A stretch of DNA of 64,000 nucleotides from Pyrrhoderma lamaoense. Its lineage: Eukaryota > Basidiomycota > Agaricomycetes > Hymenochaetales > Hymenochaetaceae. Positions 1-12,181 of the stretch are shown in pieces; the first letter of the stretch is position 1, and each line of letters starts with the position of its first letter. The notes under the pieces are model-generated. The model did no database searches. It saw nothing but the letters and a program-made list of their open reading frames with translations, and had not been told where the DNA came from. The translations under genes and the position numbers were made by a program. The DNA lies in assembly GCA_002794735.1 (NCBI GenBank), contig NBAZ01000006.1, positions 372,001 to 436,000 of the forward strand, in the 5' to 3' direction.

Positions 1-1369
1 AGCAGGATCTGAGGGGAAGGGATGGGGAGGATGTTCAAGAGTTGTCGTCTTTGGCGAACTTGATGCACTCTCGTAGTGTGTCGATCCTCCGATGGATGAC
101 GGAGTACTCACACCTTGCTGGCTAACGGGTTGTGGAAAACCTCCCGGTAATACGGGATCACTGGCAGAGGAGGTCGCAGAGATGTTGGCTTGAAGTGAGG
201 GGGGTGAAACATTGGGAGATGCCCCCGAAACTGAACCTGGGGCTGGAGGACTTCCACTCATTCGACCACCAGAGGCTATGGAAGTAGGTGATATGGGGAC
301 AGCAACAATCGAAGATTGGACTGGACTTGGCAAATTCAACAGCATGCTTGTGCGTAATCGAGTACTATTACCACTTGGGCTCGGACTTCGGCTTCCACGA
401 CCAACTGGGCTCCCAACAACACTGGTTCCACGGCTTGCACATACTGCGGACGAGCTCGCAGGTGCCTCAACAGCAATCAAAGACTCCTCCAGTTCTGATG
501 TTGACGTCAAGAGCTCAGCAGCGCTATCCAATACAGATGGGACTCCAGCATCAATAGGTTCGGTTGTTTTGGATCGGGGAGTACGATGAGGGTTTGTTGG
601 ATGAGAGTGCGTTAAGAGATGAGATAACGGAGGCTCAATATCCCGCTCAAAAATTGCTGAAGATGAAGAGTTTCTATACAAAAATGTCAGGACTAATCCG
701 ATATAAGGTAGAGTTCAAGATGAGATAATGAGAATTTGATTTTCATCAAAAGTGTGATTTAATTCATCAAGTATTATACCCAATCAACACGATGAGGCGC
801 ACTCAACCCGTCACGGCAGCTGGTATAGGGGTCATATCCAAGTTGACTTTGGTTAGATCTAACACTGTTATGCAAGTATTATGCATTTGCATTATTATGG
901 AAAATCCCTGATTTCAAACTTCACCCTTAGTGGCGAGTATCCTCATCCAGCTCCTCGAGATACAATAGAGAACGTCGAAAGAGTGCATCAAAGAAAAAAC
1001 TTACACAGAGGTCGGAGACGATGGAATTGACGCTGGAGAACGTGAACCTAGTCGATGAGGAGAAAGAGATTGTGGTAGGCCCATTGCACGACCAGATCTG
1101 TCAGAGGATGCAGAGACGGTCCTATCCTTCATGGGAGGTGCCATGTTTGAATTTGAAGTTATATGCCTAAGATCTAGAGTTTGGTTACCACGCTGAGTTG
1201 AATTTGCTGTCGCTGGCTGCGTCGACGACTCCAAAACTGGTTTACTTGACTGCGATGAAGCCGGTACGGTTACTGCTGAGATACAATCAGCTTCCGAGTT
1301 CGTCGTAGAGATAAAATAAATTATATTTATGACATACTTTGCTGTGAATCCAGCGGCATGTTGACGCAA
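1..1369 (-). CDS. Ser/Pro-rich low-complexity protein, partial (runs off left edge)
   Basis: The minus strand is open from about 675 to the window edge, roughly 225 codons without a stop. It is dominated by Ser, Pro, Thr and Gly (for example SPVGRGSRSPSPSGNS and GSPPAPGSVSGASPN). A second exon in the same style lies at about 1005-1290 and ends at a GTAAGT donor near 1004; a TTTTTGTATAG acceptor lies near 677. The roughly 330-nt gap between them is long for an intron here, so a further exon may be hidden in it. The start codon was not fixed. No domain is recognisable. Composition suggests a disordered phosphoprotein or regulator, which is inference only. Confidence 0.5.
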
Positions 1370-2129
1370 GACTTAGGACGACAGTATAGGATATGGGACG
1401 TAGAGGATGAGGATGAGGGATGAGGTGAAAGAGAGGGAGAGTCTGTATGGTGGAGTTTGCAACCAAGTGTTGGGACGCAAAGTAACTCCTAAAATGATGA
1501 AGCCTTCCTATTTGGTTATTACCATACACAACCGCTTCTTAGCCGTAATTTTTAGGGGTTTCAAAATGCACTCTCTAACATGTTGCTGACAATCTCACCC
1601 AATACCGGATCTAAGCCCTTTACTTCTGTATCTACAGTTCTTAAAACATACACATGGCTTGCTTCATTCTTTTATTCTGACCATTTGTCGCACTTTTCAC
1701 TAGACCACCCTTGTGTTGTGATTATATAATCAAGCATTTTTCTACAGCTTTCTTTTTAATAAGCTTTCACAAGCACCCAAAATACAATGTGTGCGACCAG
1801 TTCACCGTCCTTCAAAAGATATCAAGACAGAACAATGTTAACTCTTGCCTTGAAGCTTATTCCAAACATCAAATATAAAAAGGTATGTTACTTTACGAGA
1901 CTAAGTAAACTTGTGTTGTTTCAGATAATGAGTATTCGTCTGCTTGCTAATATGACCAATGTCATTGATTAGAATTTCTTTCGACTATGCAACGACTAAG
2001 AAAGAAAATGTAAACGTGTGTGCTATTTTGATTTCAGGAAAGCTTCCTTCAGGTCGGGCATAGCATCAAATAGGGATGGCAGCTCTGAGACTCCGTATAT
2101 ATAAACTTGTTATGCACACACTTACTAGA
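1370..2129. other. intergenic, one doubtful micro-ORF
   Basis: No recognisable gene. An ATG at 1787 opens a 61-codon ORF ending at 1972. It contains a possible 42-nt in-frame intron (GTATGT donor at 1883, TTTCAG acceptor ending 1924), which would give a 47-aa product. A TATATAA-like sequence lies upstream near 1724. It has no recognisable similarity, and I do not call it a gene. Confidence 0.3.
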
Positions 2130-2465
2130 TTAATCCGGGCCGTGGAAAGTTGTCGACCTCGAAATGTGTATGCCAATAGCATCTCGTGATTCTTTATGTC
2201 CTGTGCTTTTCTGCTGTCTGGGAATATCTCCCAAAGAATCGACGCAAATATATCTTTGCATACAGTCTTCTTTAATAAAGAACGTCCTGAAGGTACTATT
2301 CCCGCTCCTAGCTGAGGGCGATTTCTCCGAACGCCTTCCGTTCTCTGGTGCTTCCGCTTCTTCTTTCAAAGCATTGGCAGCATCCAGTGGGAGTTCAATC
2401 ACAAACTCGTACCGAATTCTTTCGATCACTTTTTTATAACTTTTAACACCCGAATCATCTGACAT
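2130..2465 (-). CDS. small hypothetical protein (111 aa)
   Basis: An ATG-initiated uninterrupted ORF on the minus strand. The first 60 residues are mixed charged (SYKKVIERIRYEFVIELP, then a Glu/Ala-rich stretch) and could form helix. The rest is Arg/Ser-rich without a motif. It starts 117 bp from the divergent esterase ATG, so the two would share a promoter region. No family recognised; expression is uncertain and a spurious ORF is possible. Confidence 0.3.
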   Translation of the reverse strand: MSDDSGVKSYKKVIERIRYEFVIELPLDAANALKEEAEAPENGRRSEKSPSARSGNSTFRTFFIKEDCMQRYICVDSLGDIPRQQKSTGHKESRDAIGIHISRSTTFHGPD

Positions 2466-2517
2466 TATTGCGTTTTAGTCCGAGCTGTGATGCCCGTGCA
2501 CTATTTTAACATCATAG

Positions 2518-2525
2518 TATATAAG
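2518..2525 (+). promoter_or_regulatory. TATA box of esterase 1
   Basis: TATATAAG about 57 bp upstream of the esterase ATG at 2582, at usual fungal spacing. The second esterase has a TATA box in an equivalent place. Confidence 0.5.
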
Positions 2526-2581
2526 ACTCATGAGGGCTGGTAGTATACGCTCCACTTCAGTGGTCCTTTTCCCTTCCCAAG

Positions 2582-5075
2582 ATGAGATACTCAAGGATCC
2601 TGGAGCTAGCCTTTCCTGTACTCACACTTCTTTCGGTTTCAGAAGCGGGCTCAGCTCCAATTGTTGATCTTGGCTATGCTTTATACGAGGGTACATTCAA
2701 CTCTACTCTAAACAGGACTGATTTCCTTGCTCTTCGTTATGCTGCTCCACCTACAGGTGATTAATTCATTCAATCATTCCTAGAGGATAACCGATAGATT
2801 TATTCCCAGGTAGTAGCAGATTTCAAGCACCTGCGCCTCCATTGAATATGAGGTCCTTGGGAGTTCAATCTGCAGATACCCAGCCACCGGAGTGCTTCAA
2901 TGCCGGACAAGGGAACAGTATTAGCACACCATTCCGTGAAAATTCGAGTATCAGCTCTTCCCTAACAACAAAAGGACTTGCCAAAAGACAAACAGCGGAA
3001 ACAGAGGATTGCTTGTTCCTTAAGTAAGAGTTTCCATCAACATCATCACGGTACAAATAGCTCACTAGACTCCCCTTATAATGCTATTAGTGTTTTCGTT
3101 TCGGGTGAAGTTAACCCTCAAGCAAAAATGCCGGTTGTATTCTGGATTCATGGGGGTGGGTACGTACTAAGTTTCTGTAGCATTCACTCTTCTGTAACAT
3201 TAAAGGGAATACATAGCTATGTAGCTGGTGGAGCCGTCGGAAACCCAGGTGAAGACCTAATTCCTGAGGCTGGTTTCGGCATTGTGGTGGTTGTGATCCA
3301 GTACCGCCTTGGTGTATTTGGTAAGTCGTCTTGAAGCTCTCATCTCAGTTTTACTTCTCAGGCTCATAACAAGCCCCAAGGCTTCCTCCCTGGATCGGAA
3401 GTGAAGAAAAATGGTGCACTCAATGCTGGACTATGTGAATTCTTTCAAATATTCTACCAAAAAAGAAGCTATTATTGATATTCTATCATCTAGTGGATCA
3501 ACAGGCGGCTCTTAGATGGGTACAGAAAAATGTGATACATCATCTATCCATTAATATACTCTATCGGTGCCTGGGGCTGACGCATGTTTCCGAAACATAG
3601 ATTCATCTTTTTGGAGGAAATCCAGAGATGGTCACAATCTGGGGAGAATCTGCAGGTTTGCCCGAGCCCTTCAATAATTACGTGATACTATATTGATCCG
3701 TTGATGTTCAAGGCGCTGGATCTGTCTTGCAACATATGGTTGCTCATGGTGGGAACACTCAACCACCTCTATTCCGGAATGCGATCACAAGTTCCACTTT
3801 CTTACCATCTCAATATAATTTTGATGATTCCGTCCCAGAGGTAAGCGTGTTTGAACTGTGGAGGACCACTGAATAACACTATAATTTTAGCAACTCTATT
3901 CAGAATTCGTTCAGCAGACCGGGTGTGTACTTGTCTTATACTCTGATATCATCTTAGACTAAGATAGCTTTCACTCTTTTTACAGTTGTGCTAATGCTAC
4001 TGACACCTTCCAGTGCCTTGTAGGAGTAGATGCTGGTACTCTAGAAGGAGCTAATGTCGATATCAATGAATCCGGATTCTTTGGAACGTTTGTAATGGTA
4101 CCAGTAGTCGATGGAGAACTAATTGTTGAAAGGCCTATTGAAACTATCCTTAAGGGAAAACTCAATGCTGTGAGTCCAAATACCCAAATCTATTGAGTTT
4201 GTCCCTAGTTACACAGTAATTCGGTAGAAAAATTACCTGGCTATGACCAACACATTCGAAGGCAGAATATTCGTCAATGCGAATTTCTCGACACAGATGG
4301 ACATTACTACCTACGTTACACAGCTTTTCCCATTGTTCGACGAGAAACAGATTCAGGATACGGTAGATCAATATACTGGAATAGGTCTGGATACGGTTAA
4401 TGATCAAGCCATCGCAATCATGGGAGAATGTTAGTAGATTTAGTTCAAGCACGGTAACCTCAAAACTAACGGAATATCCTCATAGCTATTTTTATTTGTC
4501 CATCATATGCACTGCTATCTGTATTTCCTGGGCAGGCCCACAAAGTAAGAACTACGTTAGTAACTTACTTTGCGCGGTCAAATAAACTCATGCATCGATA
4601 GGGATTGTTTGCTATCCCACCCGGTGACCATGGGAATGATGTTGTATACTACTTCCCAGGAACAACGTGAGTTTTTAATCATGATACGATACATGGTGAA
4701 TACTTACATAGATTCACAATGCGATATCAGTGGCCCTCCATTCATGAATGTAGAATTCTCAGCATCCTTCGACGGCGGATTCCTTGGTTTTGCAAAGACA
4801 GATGACCCAAATACTCACCCTGTTGCGAACATTATTACTCCTAGCTGGGAAGCGTTTGGTGGATTATCAGCTAGTGAAGGCCATACCGAAATGCTTTTCA
4901 ATAGGACAGAAGATCTGCAACCTGACATCCGACCAATAACTACGGATCCGGCGCTTCTTGCACGATGCGAGTAAGTCTTGCTTTTTTCATTCAAAGTTAG
5001 TGACGGAGCAAATCACCTGATTATACAACTCTTGATAGGTTTTGGAGAAGTGTCGCTGCTTCTGTTCCTCAATAA
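2582..5075 (+). CDS. secreted type-B carboxylesterase / lipase (esterase 1)
   Basis: Alpha/beta-hydrolase of the COesterase family, which hydrolyses carboxylic esters or lipids outside the cell. About twelve exons. Exon 1 (2582-2756) encodes a signal peptide (LELAFPVLTLLSVSEAGSA) and then the family block RTDFLALRYAAPPTG. Later exons give DCLFLNVFVSGE, the oxyanion-hole HGGG, VVVVIQYRLGVFGFLPG, and the nucleophile elbow TIWGESAGAGSV with the catalytic Ser near 3648. Further on come IFICPSYALLSVFPG and GDHGNDVVYYFPGT, whose His is the likely catalytic base. The stop is at 5073-5075. All junctions I traced keep frame, so this copy looks intact. It has a close tandem paralogue 1.8 kb downstream. 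Substrate cannot be told from sequence; cutinases and true lipases are excluded by length and motifs. Confidence 0.88.
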
Positions 5076-6850
5076 GCCGTTGTGAAAAGCTATAAGTGTA
5101 TATAAGGTTCTTTATAGGGCATTATACGTATCTAAAATGTACATGAGCATGTACGATGAATATCATTCAACTACACTGCTTATTTTGTTATTTATTACTA
5201 GCCATCTACATACGTTTGGCTTCATTCTTATTTCTGGTTAAAATCAAGAAGAAAAAGTTAATTTTAAAGACTACTAAACACTGATTGAAGTGATATGTAG
5301 CAAATGAATTTGTTTCATAAACCAATATACATATCGCAAATCCATATGATCACCAAACTTGGAATATAACGCCCATATACTTACTAGCCACTATAATTTC
5401 CATGGTTTATATGCTAGGTCTTTCTTCTTAGCATCAATAACTTGTTATAACTACGTTGCTTTCATCTTCTAATATTTCATCCTGAAATGAACTTTCTCAT
5501 CGTTTAAATATACAAAAGTAAATGAGATACAGGCTTCTTCAAGCTTAATGGCGTGCAACCCTATGCTCGAATAGCAAAGACATTTTTACTTGGACATGGA
5601 TATTAATCTTTGTAATCCTATTTTGTTTGTATTCGATTCCAAGGCATAGATCTTGTGGTATTAAAAGCCACTACAATCACTTTCCTATTCCACGTCAACT
5701 AGCACAAAACTTGTTGCCACATCACTTTCTCAGTAAGTTGCCAAGTATGCGTATCTGTAAGCTTCGGTGAACAAGTGTCATAAATAGGCTGAGTCCTATA
5801 CTTAACCAATATGCATTATAAGCATAGTGGGTAAGTATAGTTCATTTAGTGGCAATTATATTTCAAGGGTAATTACTACATTGCCGTTACGTCACTAGTG
5901 TTGACAATTCTCACAACTTTCATGGTTACTTCCCGATTTGATCGTATTTTCCTTATGGTAGTATAGACCAGCATAGTGGCTTCTTTACATTGGTTGATCT
6001 ATCAAGAAAACGCGATTGCATCCAACCTTCTAATTCAAAAGAACCACAAAAAGCTTTCGGGTGATGCTCATGATACTTATCTAAATTTGCTTCAATATAC
6101 CTATCTAGGGTGCTTCTACATTTGAGCTACCTTTTTCTGTCTCTGCTCGCCAGGGTATCAAGACTTGGATAGAAGAAAATTATACATACAGAAATATATC
6201 TAAATGCAACTCTGTCACGTCTGTTTTGAGGACCTTTGAACGGGATAAGGATGAAAACATGAATTGTACATGGACATGGACTATCAAAGCTCAAATTCCT
6301 AATTTGGAAACAATTAAAAACATTCTCTCGGGCAATTGCGAAAGTAGTTCAGGATTTTTTGTTTCTATTTGGTCCGTTGGTGGATACCAGTAACGGAATG
6401 ACAACCACACCTAGACAATCAGTCGAAAAGTCCATAGGTACCTTGATACCTCAAGGAGTAACATAGCCTACGCGGAGTGGGTCCTCACTGTTGACATACT
6501 TTGATTAGACGATTTCCTGAAAAATGGGTGAACCTAAGTAGGCTAGTGCATTTCACCCTTTTTTGGAACAGTTGAACAAAAGAAACAGATGCTGAGCCCG
6601 GTGCCGGAACAAGAACAAGATCGCCTTTTCGTGGTAACTTCTGGAATAGATCTTAGTGCTGGACAAAGCATGTTTCCTATCTTGGGAATATGGAGATCAC
6701 TATGCTAAAGTTCTGTAATATATATGATACTAATCTGGCATAAGGAAGCATTGACACGACCTCAGCTTCTTGTATACTAGGTCCAGCTTAATGTTAAAAT
6801 GTATTTTCTTCCTACCGCATATGAAATTCGCAAGAATCCGGGGAAGCAGG
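5076..6850. other. intergenic between the two esterases
   Basis: AT-rich. I see no ORF with domain motifs or plausible splicing. It contains the 3' end of esterase 1 and the upstream region of esterase 2. Confidence 0.5.
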
Positions 6851-6858
6851 TATAAAAA
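6851..6858 (+). promoter_or_regulatory. TATA box of esterase 2
   Basis: TATAAAAA 74 bp upstream of the ATG at 6925. Its retention argues that the promoter is still functional despite the coding breaks in the gene. Confidence 0.5.
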
Positions 6859-6924
6859 CATGCAAGTGATGACATCCGTTGTTTGAGGAACATCGAGAGT
6901 CCCCCATTGAGCCTTTTTGTTGTC

Positions 6925-9423
6925 ATGAAGCACTTATCCCACTTCATTTGCGCCTTATTGCTAACATTTTTTCACTATGACTTCAGCTCCAGTCATCCTC
7001 ACGATGCTGTTAAGACCCAACTCCGCCAATCGATTTTCGACGTCGACAATTCTGGGAGTTCAAATGCAATAGATGTAGACCTAGGTTATGCTATCTATCG
7101 TGGAAGCTTCAATGCGACTGAAAACAGGACGGATTTCCTTGGCGTGAGATATGCCGCACCTCCTACTGGTAGTGTTCGAGATTATGATAACATTTACTAC
7201 CCTACTGAAGTTTTATACCGACAAGGTACACTTCGCTTTCAAGCACCAATGCCTCCTAAAAACACAAGATCCGAAGGGATATTATCCGCGAACGCACTAC
7301 CCCCTTCTTGTCTCCAATCCGGTTTTGGAACAAAGCCAATCTCTCCATTTTTGAACCTTTCCACTGAACTCGAGTTTCCCATGGGGAGTGCGAAGGTTCC
7401 CATGTTTGAAGGTCAATCAGAGGACTGTCTATTTCTGAAGTAAGAAAATGATAGCCATCTAGATTATATTATATACATCTCATTATAATATAGTGTATTT
7501 GTATCTGGTCGGGCGAAGGAGACAGAAAAGATGCCAGTAATAGTTTGGATACATGGTGGAGGGTACGTCCTCGTTCACCAGGTTCTCAACAATTATGGAG
7601 CTTAATCGGAAACACTTTCATGAAAGGTATGTACTAGGGAGCAGCGCCATGCACCCTGCAGAAAACTTTATACAAGAAGCGGATGGAGGGCTGGTGGTAG
7701 TGGTAGTTCAGTATAGGCTAGGGTTGTTCGGCAAGTATCGTATTGATTTGTATATCTAAGCAAACATCTTATGATTACTATAGGGTTTCTTCCAGGAACT
7801 GAGGTGAAGGAAAAGGGGCATTAAATGCTGGATTATGTCAGTTAAATATCTGCTTATTTCATCATAATCTATCGAGAATAACAAAACTACTCTCTAGTGG
7901 ACCAACGCCGTGCTTTAGTATGGGTACAAGATTATGTATGCTTTACATGATATCTAGTTCGAATGTTCCAGTTTCTTAATGGTTCATCTCTAGATACACC
8001 TTTTCGGAGGCGATCCAGAGAGGGTTACTATTTGGGGAGAATCAGCAGGTATGCTCCTATCTCACCGCACTTGAAAGGAGGATAAATCTATCAATATCTA
8101 GGTGCCGGATCTGTTGTACAGCATATGATAGCTCATGGTGGAAACAGTCCTTCTAAATTATTCACAAACGTCATTACTAGCTCTATCTACCTACCTCAAC
8201 AATACAAATATAATGATCCGATACCAGAAGTACGTTTTTTGTTCTCTGAGTTGGTTCTTCAACTGACGTAAGCACTGTATCAGAAAATATATCGGGAATC
8301 TGTGCGACTCTCAGGGTTTGTTCACTTTTTGTATGCTTTTCGCTTTTCTTCTTTACTTAATGAAACGCACAATGGTTAGATGTGGAGATGAAACAGACAA
8401 TTCAGATGCCTTGTTGAATCCGATACAGAAACACTTCAGAATGCAAACCTGGCAATTAATGATGCTGGATTTTTTGGTACCTTTGTTTTTACACCCGTTG
8501 TTGATGCTGAGTACATTGTTGAGCATCCATTACGAACTTCTTTACGGAGGCAATTCAACGGGGTGAGTCGCATAGCCTTTTTATTTATGGGGAGCTTGCA
8601 TAACTTTTATTCTAGAAAAAGCTCCTTGCGGTGTCGAACACATTTGAGGGTCGAATGTTTGTCAACACAGATCTAGCTGATAGAGCTGGAATAAAAAACT
8701 ACGCTAGACAGTATTTCCCTCAGTTAAAAGAAGAGGAAATCGAAGAGATCGTTGAGCAATACTCAGGAATAGGTCTCGATACAGCTGGAGATCAAGCCAT
8801 TGCATTAGTAGGCGAATGTTCGTTACAGCACATGAAACTTTTGAACATTACGAACTGAACCTCGATAATAGCTACTTTCATCTGCCCTACGTATACCGTT
8901 TTATCAACTTTCCCAGGAGAGTCATATAAGGTATTTAAGGAAGTATTCTATCCCACTTTCTGTCAGCTTACTTCGTTAAAGGGATTATTTGCAGTTCCCC
9001 AGGGAACCATGCGGGAGACTTGCAATATTACATGCCAGATATCAAGTGAGTAACTAATCAGAAGGATCAGTCACTATTTTGTGACAATTTTTAGCCTTCC
9101 TATCCCGATAGACGACCTCTATGAAAATGTTGAATTCAAAGCCTCCTTTGGAAGTGGCTTTTTTGGACTAGCCAAGTTTGACGACTTGAATGACCTCCCT
9201 TTTGAGAATGTTATCTCACCTAAATGGGATGCATTTAGTAACAGAAAGTATTCTGAAATGTTATTCAATCGAACGGATGATTATACACCAGATATTCGTG
9301 CTATCCGTTCTGACCCTGGGTTACTCCATCGCTGCCAGTAAGGGTACCTTTCTTTTTCTCTTATACTTGTTGTTGCTTAATTTAAATATTGTTAGATTTT
9401 GGGAAGAGAAGAACATCTTATAA
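6925..9423 (+). CDS. secreted type-B carboxylesterase / lipase (esterase 2), frame broken once or twice
   Basis: Tandem paralogue of esterase 1 with the same exon plan. I chose the ATG at 6925 because it opens a signal peptide (MKHLSHFICALLLTFF). Conserved blocks are RTDFLGVRYAAPPTG, DCLFLNVFVSG, IHGGGYVLGSS, VVVVQYRLGLFGFLPG, TIWGESAGAGSVVQHM (catalytic Ser) and PQGNHAGDLQYY (probable catalytic His). One intron uses a GC-AG boundary (GCAAGT at about 7732). Compared with esterase 1, one base is missing at the G run 7815-7818, which turns a Gly-Ala codon pair into a stop. Another is missing at 8399-8402 in the block before CLVESDTETL. The second could be bypassed by downstream acceptors (ACAG or TTCAG) that restore frame with a few residues lost. 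It is either a young pseudogene or an intact gene with assembly errors; I favour the latter. Confidence 0.75.
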
Positions 9424-9566
9424 GCAAGTTGAAGATGCTGTTTGTATATATATATATTTAGTAACGAAAAGATCTAGTGTTTGTCATAGAGTCAAAAGTA
9501 GTATGGTATCCTATGTACTTGTACTTGTATCTCATTTAAAATACGCTTTACACATCGAAATTTTTT

Positions 9567-11139
9567 TTACACTTCACAACATGACTTAGATACGAGTGAT
9601 TCCAGAGAAATCAAGGGTATGTCGTCCCTACACACGCCTAAGTTATACATGTAATTCATACGTTTTGTCGATAATCTATGGATCCGACTTCCCAGCTCAT
9701 TGCAGAGTGTAGCAGCCATCATCACCAATCCAAAACGAGTCATCTCTGTCAAGTTCTGGAAAAGGGGATGTTGCTCGTACATGTGCTACATGGGCCTGCA
9801 ATCGTAGAAAAGAGCGCGAGACGACAGTAGATACCATCGAAGCAGAGAAACTGATTCAAATTAATCTAATATAAGCTAGGAACGGACCAGTGGTTAGACA
9901 TAGAAGATGACGTACACGATCCCAAGTGTAATCATGGAAGGCTGTGAGCGGTTACAATTTAAATCAGTAATGCTAGCTCGTCTAACTACCAAAAATCAGT
10001 AGGAAATTATAATTACCGGAGCCACTGCGCTGATGAACAGATTTAATGAGCGCATAGCTACAGTATAGTATAGTTTTAGGATAAGGGATACAGCATAGAT
10101 GCAAAACTAACATACTAAAAATAGTCTATCGTCTTATTTTAGCATAGAGTGAGACTCGACTTGATAACATCTATGACTCACCAGAAAAAATATAACACCA
10201 TCTTTATATAGAATCCCTAAAAGACGCTGGCTCTCAACTCTTGGGCGTGACAGAGCATTCAAAAGTAGAAGTGAAAATGCAAACACATCAAACGTAACCT
10301 GGAAGTGATACGTATACAATTTTAAGATGGTTTTATACCTAAAATGACTTCATATGACTTACACAAGTAACCCAGATGCCTAAGAAGAGGCGAGAGGCGT
10401 CTGTTGCACCACAAAAATGTATATTCTCATTGACCGTAAAAAAGAATATATTTCCTTTTACATATGAGCTGTCATACTATAATGACATGTTTTTTTGTAC
10501 TTACTCTTTATGAGAAATATAGCCGTAGTAGCAAACGCAAATAGCAAGACTTTGGAGGCAAAAAATGTGACTAGCACAATTTTAGATACTAGTTGACTGA
10601 AACTCCATAATTCAAACAGACGGTGTAAGACGACACCTATATGCAAGCTCGTTATAACACGGAGATGACAGCTATTACAGTAAATCATACCACAACTCAA
10701 GACCTCGACTAAGACATCCACAGAGAAAATGAAACACAGATGTGCCTTGACACCTATTACAGTTTCCGGCTGATTATTTTTATTGAAAAGAAAATAACAC
10801 TCAGTTGACTCGCTATAGCGATATCTTGAGAATCACTCATTTTTAGAGATATAAGCCATGCACATACCCAGTTGTCATCCAATTCTCGTGATGGAATTAG
10901 GTCTAGAATTAAATGAGCACAAAAGATTATATTATATGGTAAAATGAACTGCTTTTACCATTCAGATATATCATACTGATTGCTAACATGAAGTACCTGG
11001 ATAAAAGATACAACAACACTGGACGGGGAATCCTAAGCCTTTTGAAGCCATCTATACGACTCTTTCGTATGATAGGTCCCCAAATAAAAGAAAGTTCTTC
11101 ATTAAAAGTCAAAAGTGCATCGTAAATGAGAATAACCAC
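9567..11139 (-). CDS. DUF6533-type multi-pass membrane protein
   Basis: A gene split into many short exons on the minus strand. The exon near 11139-10960 carries the DUF6533 hallmark: VVILIYDALLTFNEELSFIW followed by LLYLLSRYFMLA. Later exons add hydrophobic helices (10721-10500), a Cys-containing loop before a GIWVTC segment (near 10390), the family-like block LLGILYKDGVIFFLV (near 10200), and a last exon with LVMMAATLCNELGSRIHRL ending at a stop at 9567. This is the layout of the large seven-helix-like family found in Agaricomycetes, whose function is unknown. The N-terminal exon was not resolved. An open segment at 11409-11597 containing QQFTGVAA resembles the residues that usually precede this domain, but it lacks an ATG and an obvious donor. 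Confidence 0.6.
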
Positions 11140-12181
11140 TCCAGATACTATTGAAGAAGTTAGTTAAGCCTCCTCAACTTAGGAACATTCAACATACTAG
11201 TAAGATAGCGCAGAGCATAGAGGTAATCTAAGGTTACAACAGGGTCCGAGAGCTGAGGAGACATTGAGTAAGGTTACACGAAAGGTGAGTTAGCTAGAGG
11301 AGTAGAAGATAAAGCGAGAGCCCGAAGCAAGGTGCAAAACTTTGCTAAAGTGGAGAGAAAGTTGGAAATCATAATCTCAGGACCTCATCTATGCAAATTT
11401 CATACACATCAGTGGAGTAACTCCGCCAGACTTGTTTCAAGTTCTGTAGGCACTGTAGATGGATACAAGATCATTTTTGTGGCGAGAGTACATGAGAAGT
11501 GATGTATGATGGCACAAGAAGGGGCAGCGACGCCAGTGAATTGCTGGGAATTCGAAGTAACATTCCATTGAATAAAATCTTCTGTAATTGTATTCAACCT
11601 GGGAAGTACGTGTACACTGAATAGATTTTCATGTTATACATATTCTTAGACTGGTGAAAACTTCAATCAGGCCAACCAAATATCACGGATAGAATATGTT
11701 TCTTAGCGATGGACAGTCTCGCGGAGACGTTTTGTGCCTATGGGTCAGGGTCACAAAATGACTATTTCCCAAAAAGGGGTTAAACACTCACAATTATAAT
11801 TATACATGTAATTACATATTTTGTGTCACTGCCGCAAAATTTGATTTGCATATTCTTCTCAATTTCCGAGAAATCATCAACATATGAACATCGTGTATTA
11901 GGAACACTCACGGCCACCAGCGAATAACAAACCTTTGATAGTGCTAAGAAGTTAAGAAGTCCATATAACTAGTGTACCTTGAATAAAATTCTTTGATATT
12001 AGATTATCACTAACTTCATCAAATTTAGTTCCCACTGCTCCTGCACTTGAGTGATATTCAGTAGTAGTAGTTGTATCCGAACGCCGAGGATCACTATCTC
12101 TGAACAGCAAATGAAATAATATATCTAGCTTAACGAACAACTCCTACATACTCGATGCCATCTCATGCATAACATAATTGC
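11140..12181. other. intergenic, possible 5' exon of the DUF6533 gene
   Basis: It holds the upstream side of the DUF6533 gene, including the open minus-strand segment 11409-11597, and the downstream side of ABC transporter 1. Nothing else recognised. Confidence 0.4.

Noticed and set aside
212..589. 125-codon plus-strand ORF near the left edge
   Set aside because: It starts with TTG and is the complement of a longer, compositionally coherent minus-strand Ser/Pro-rich coding region.
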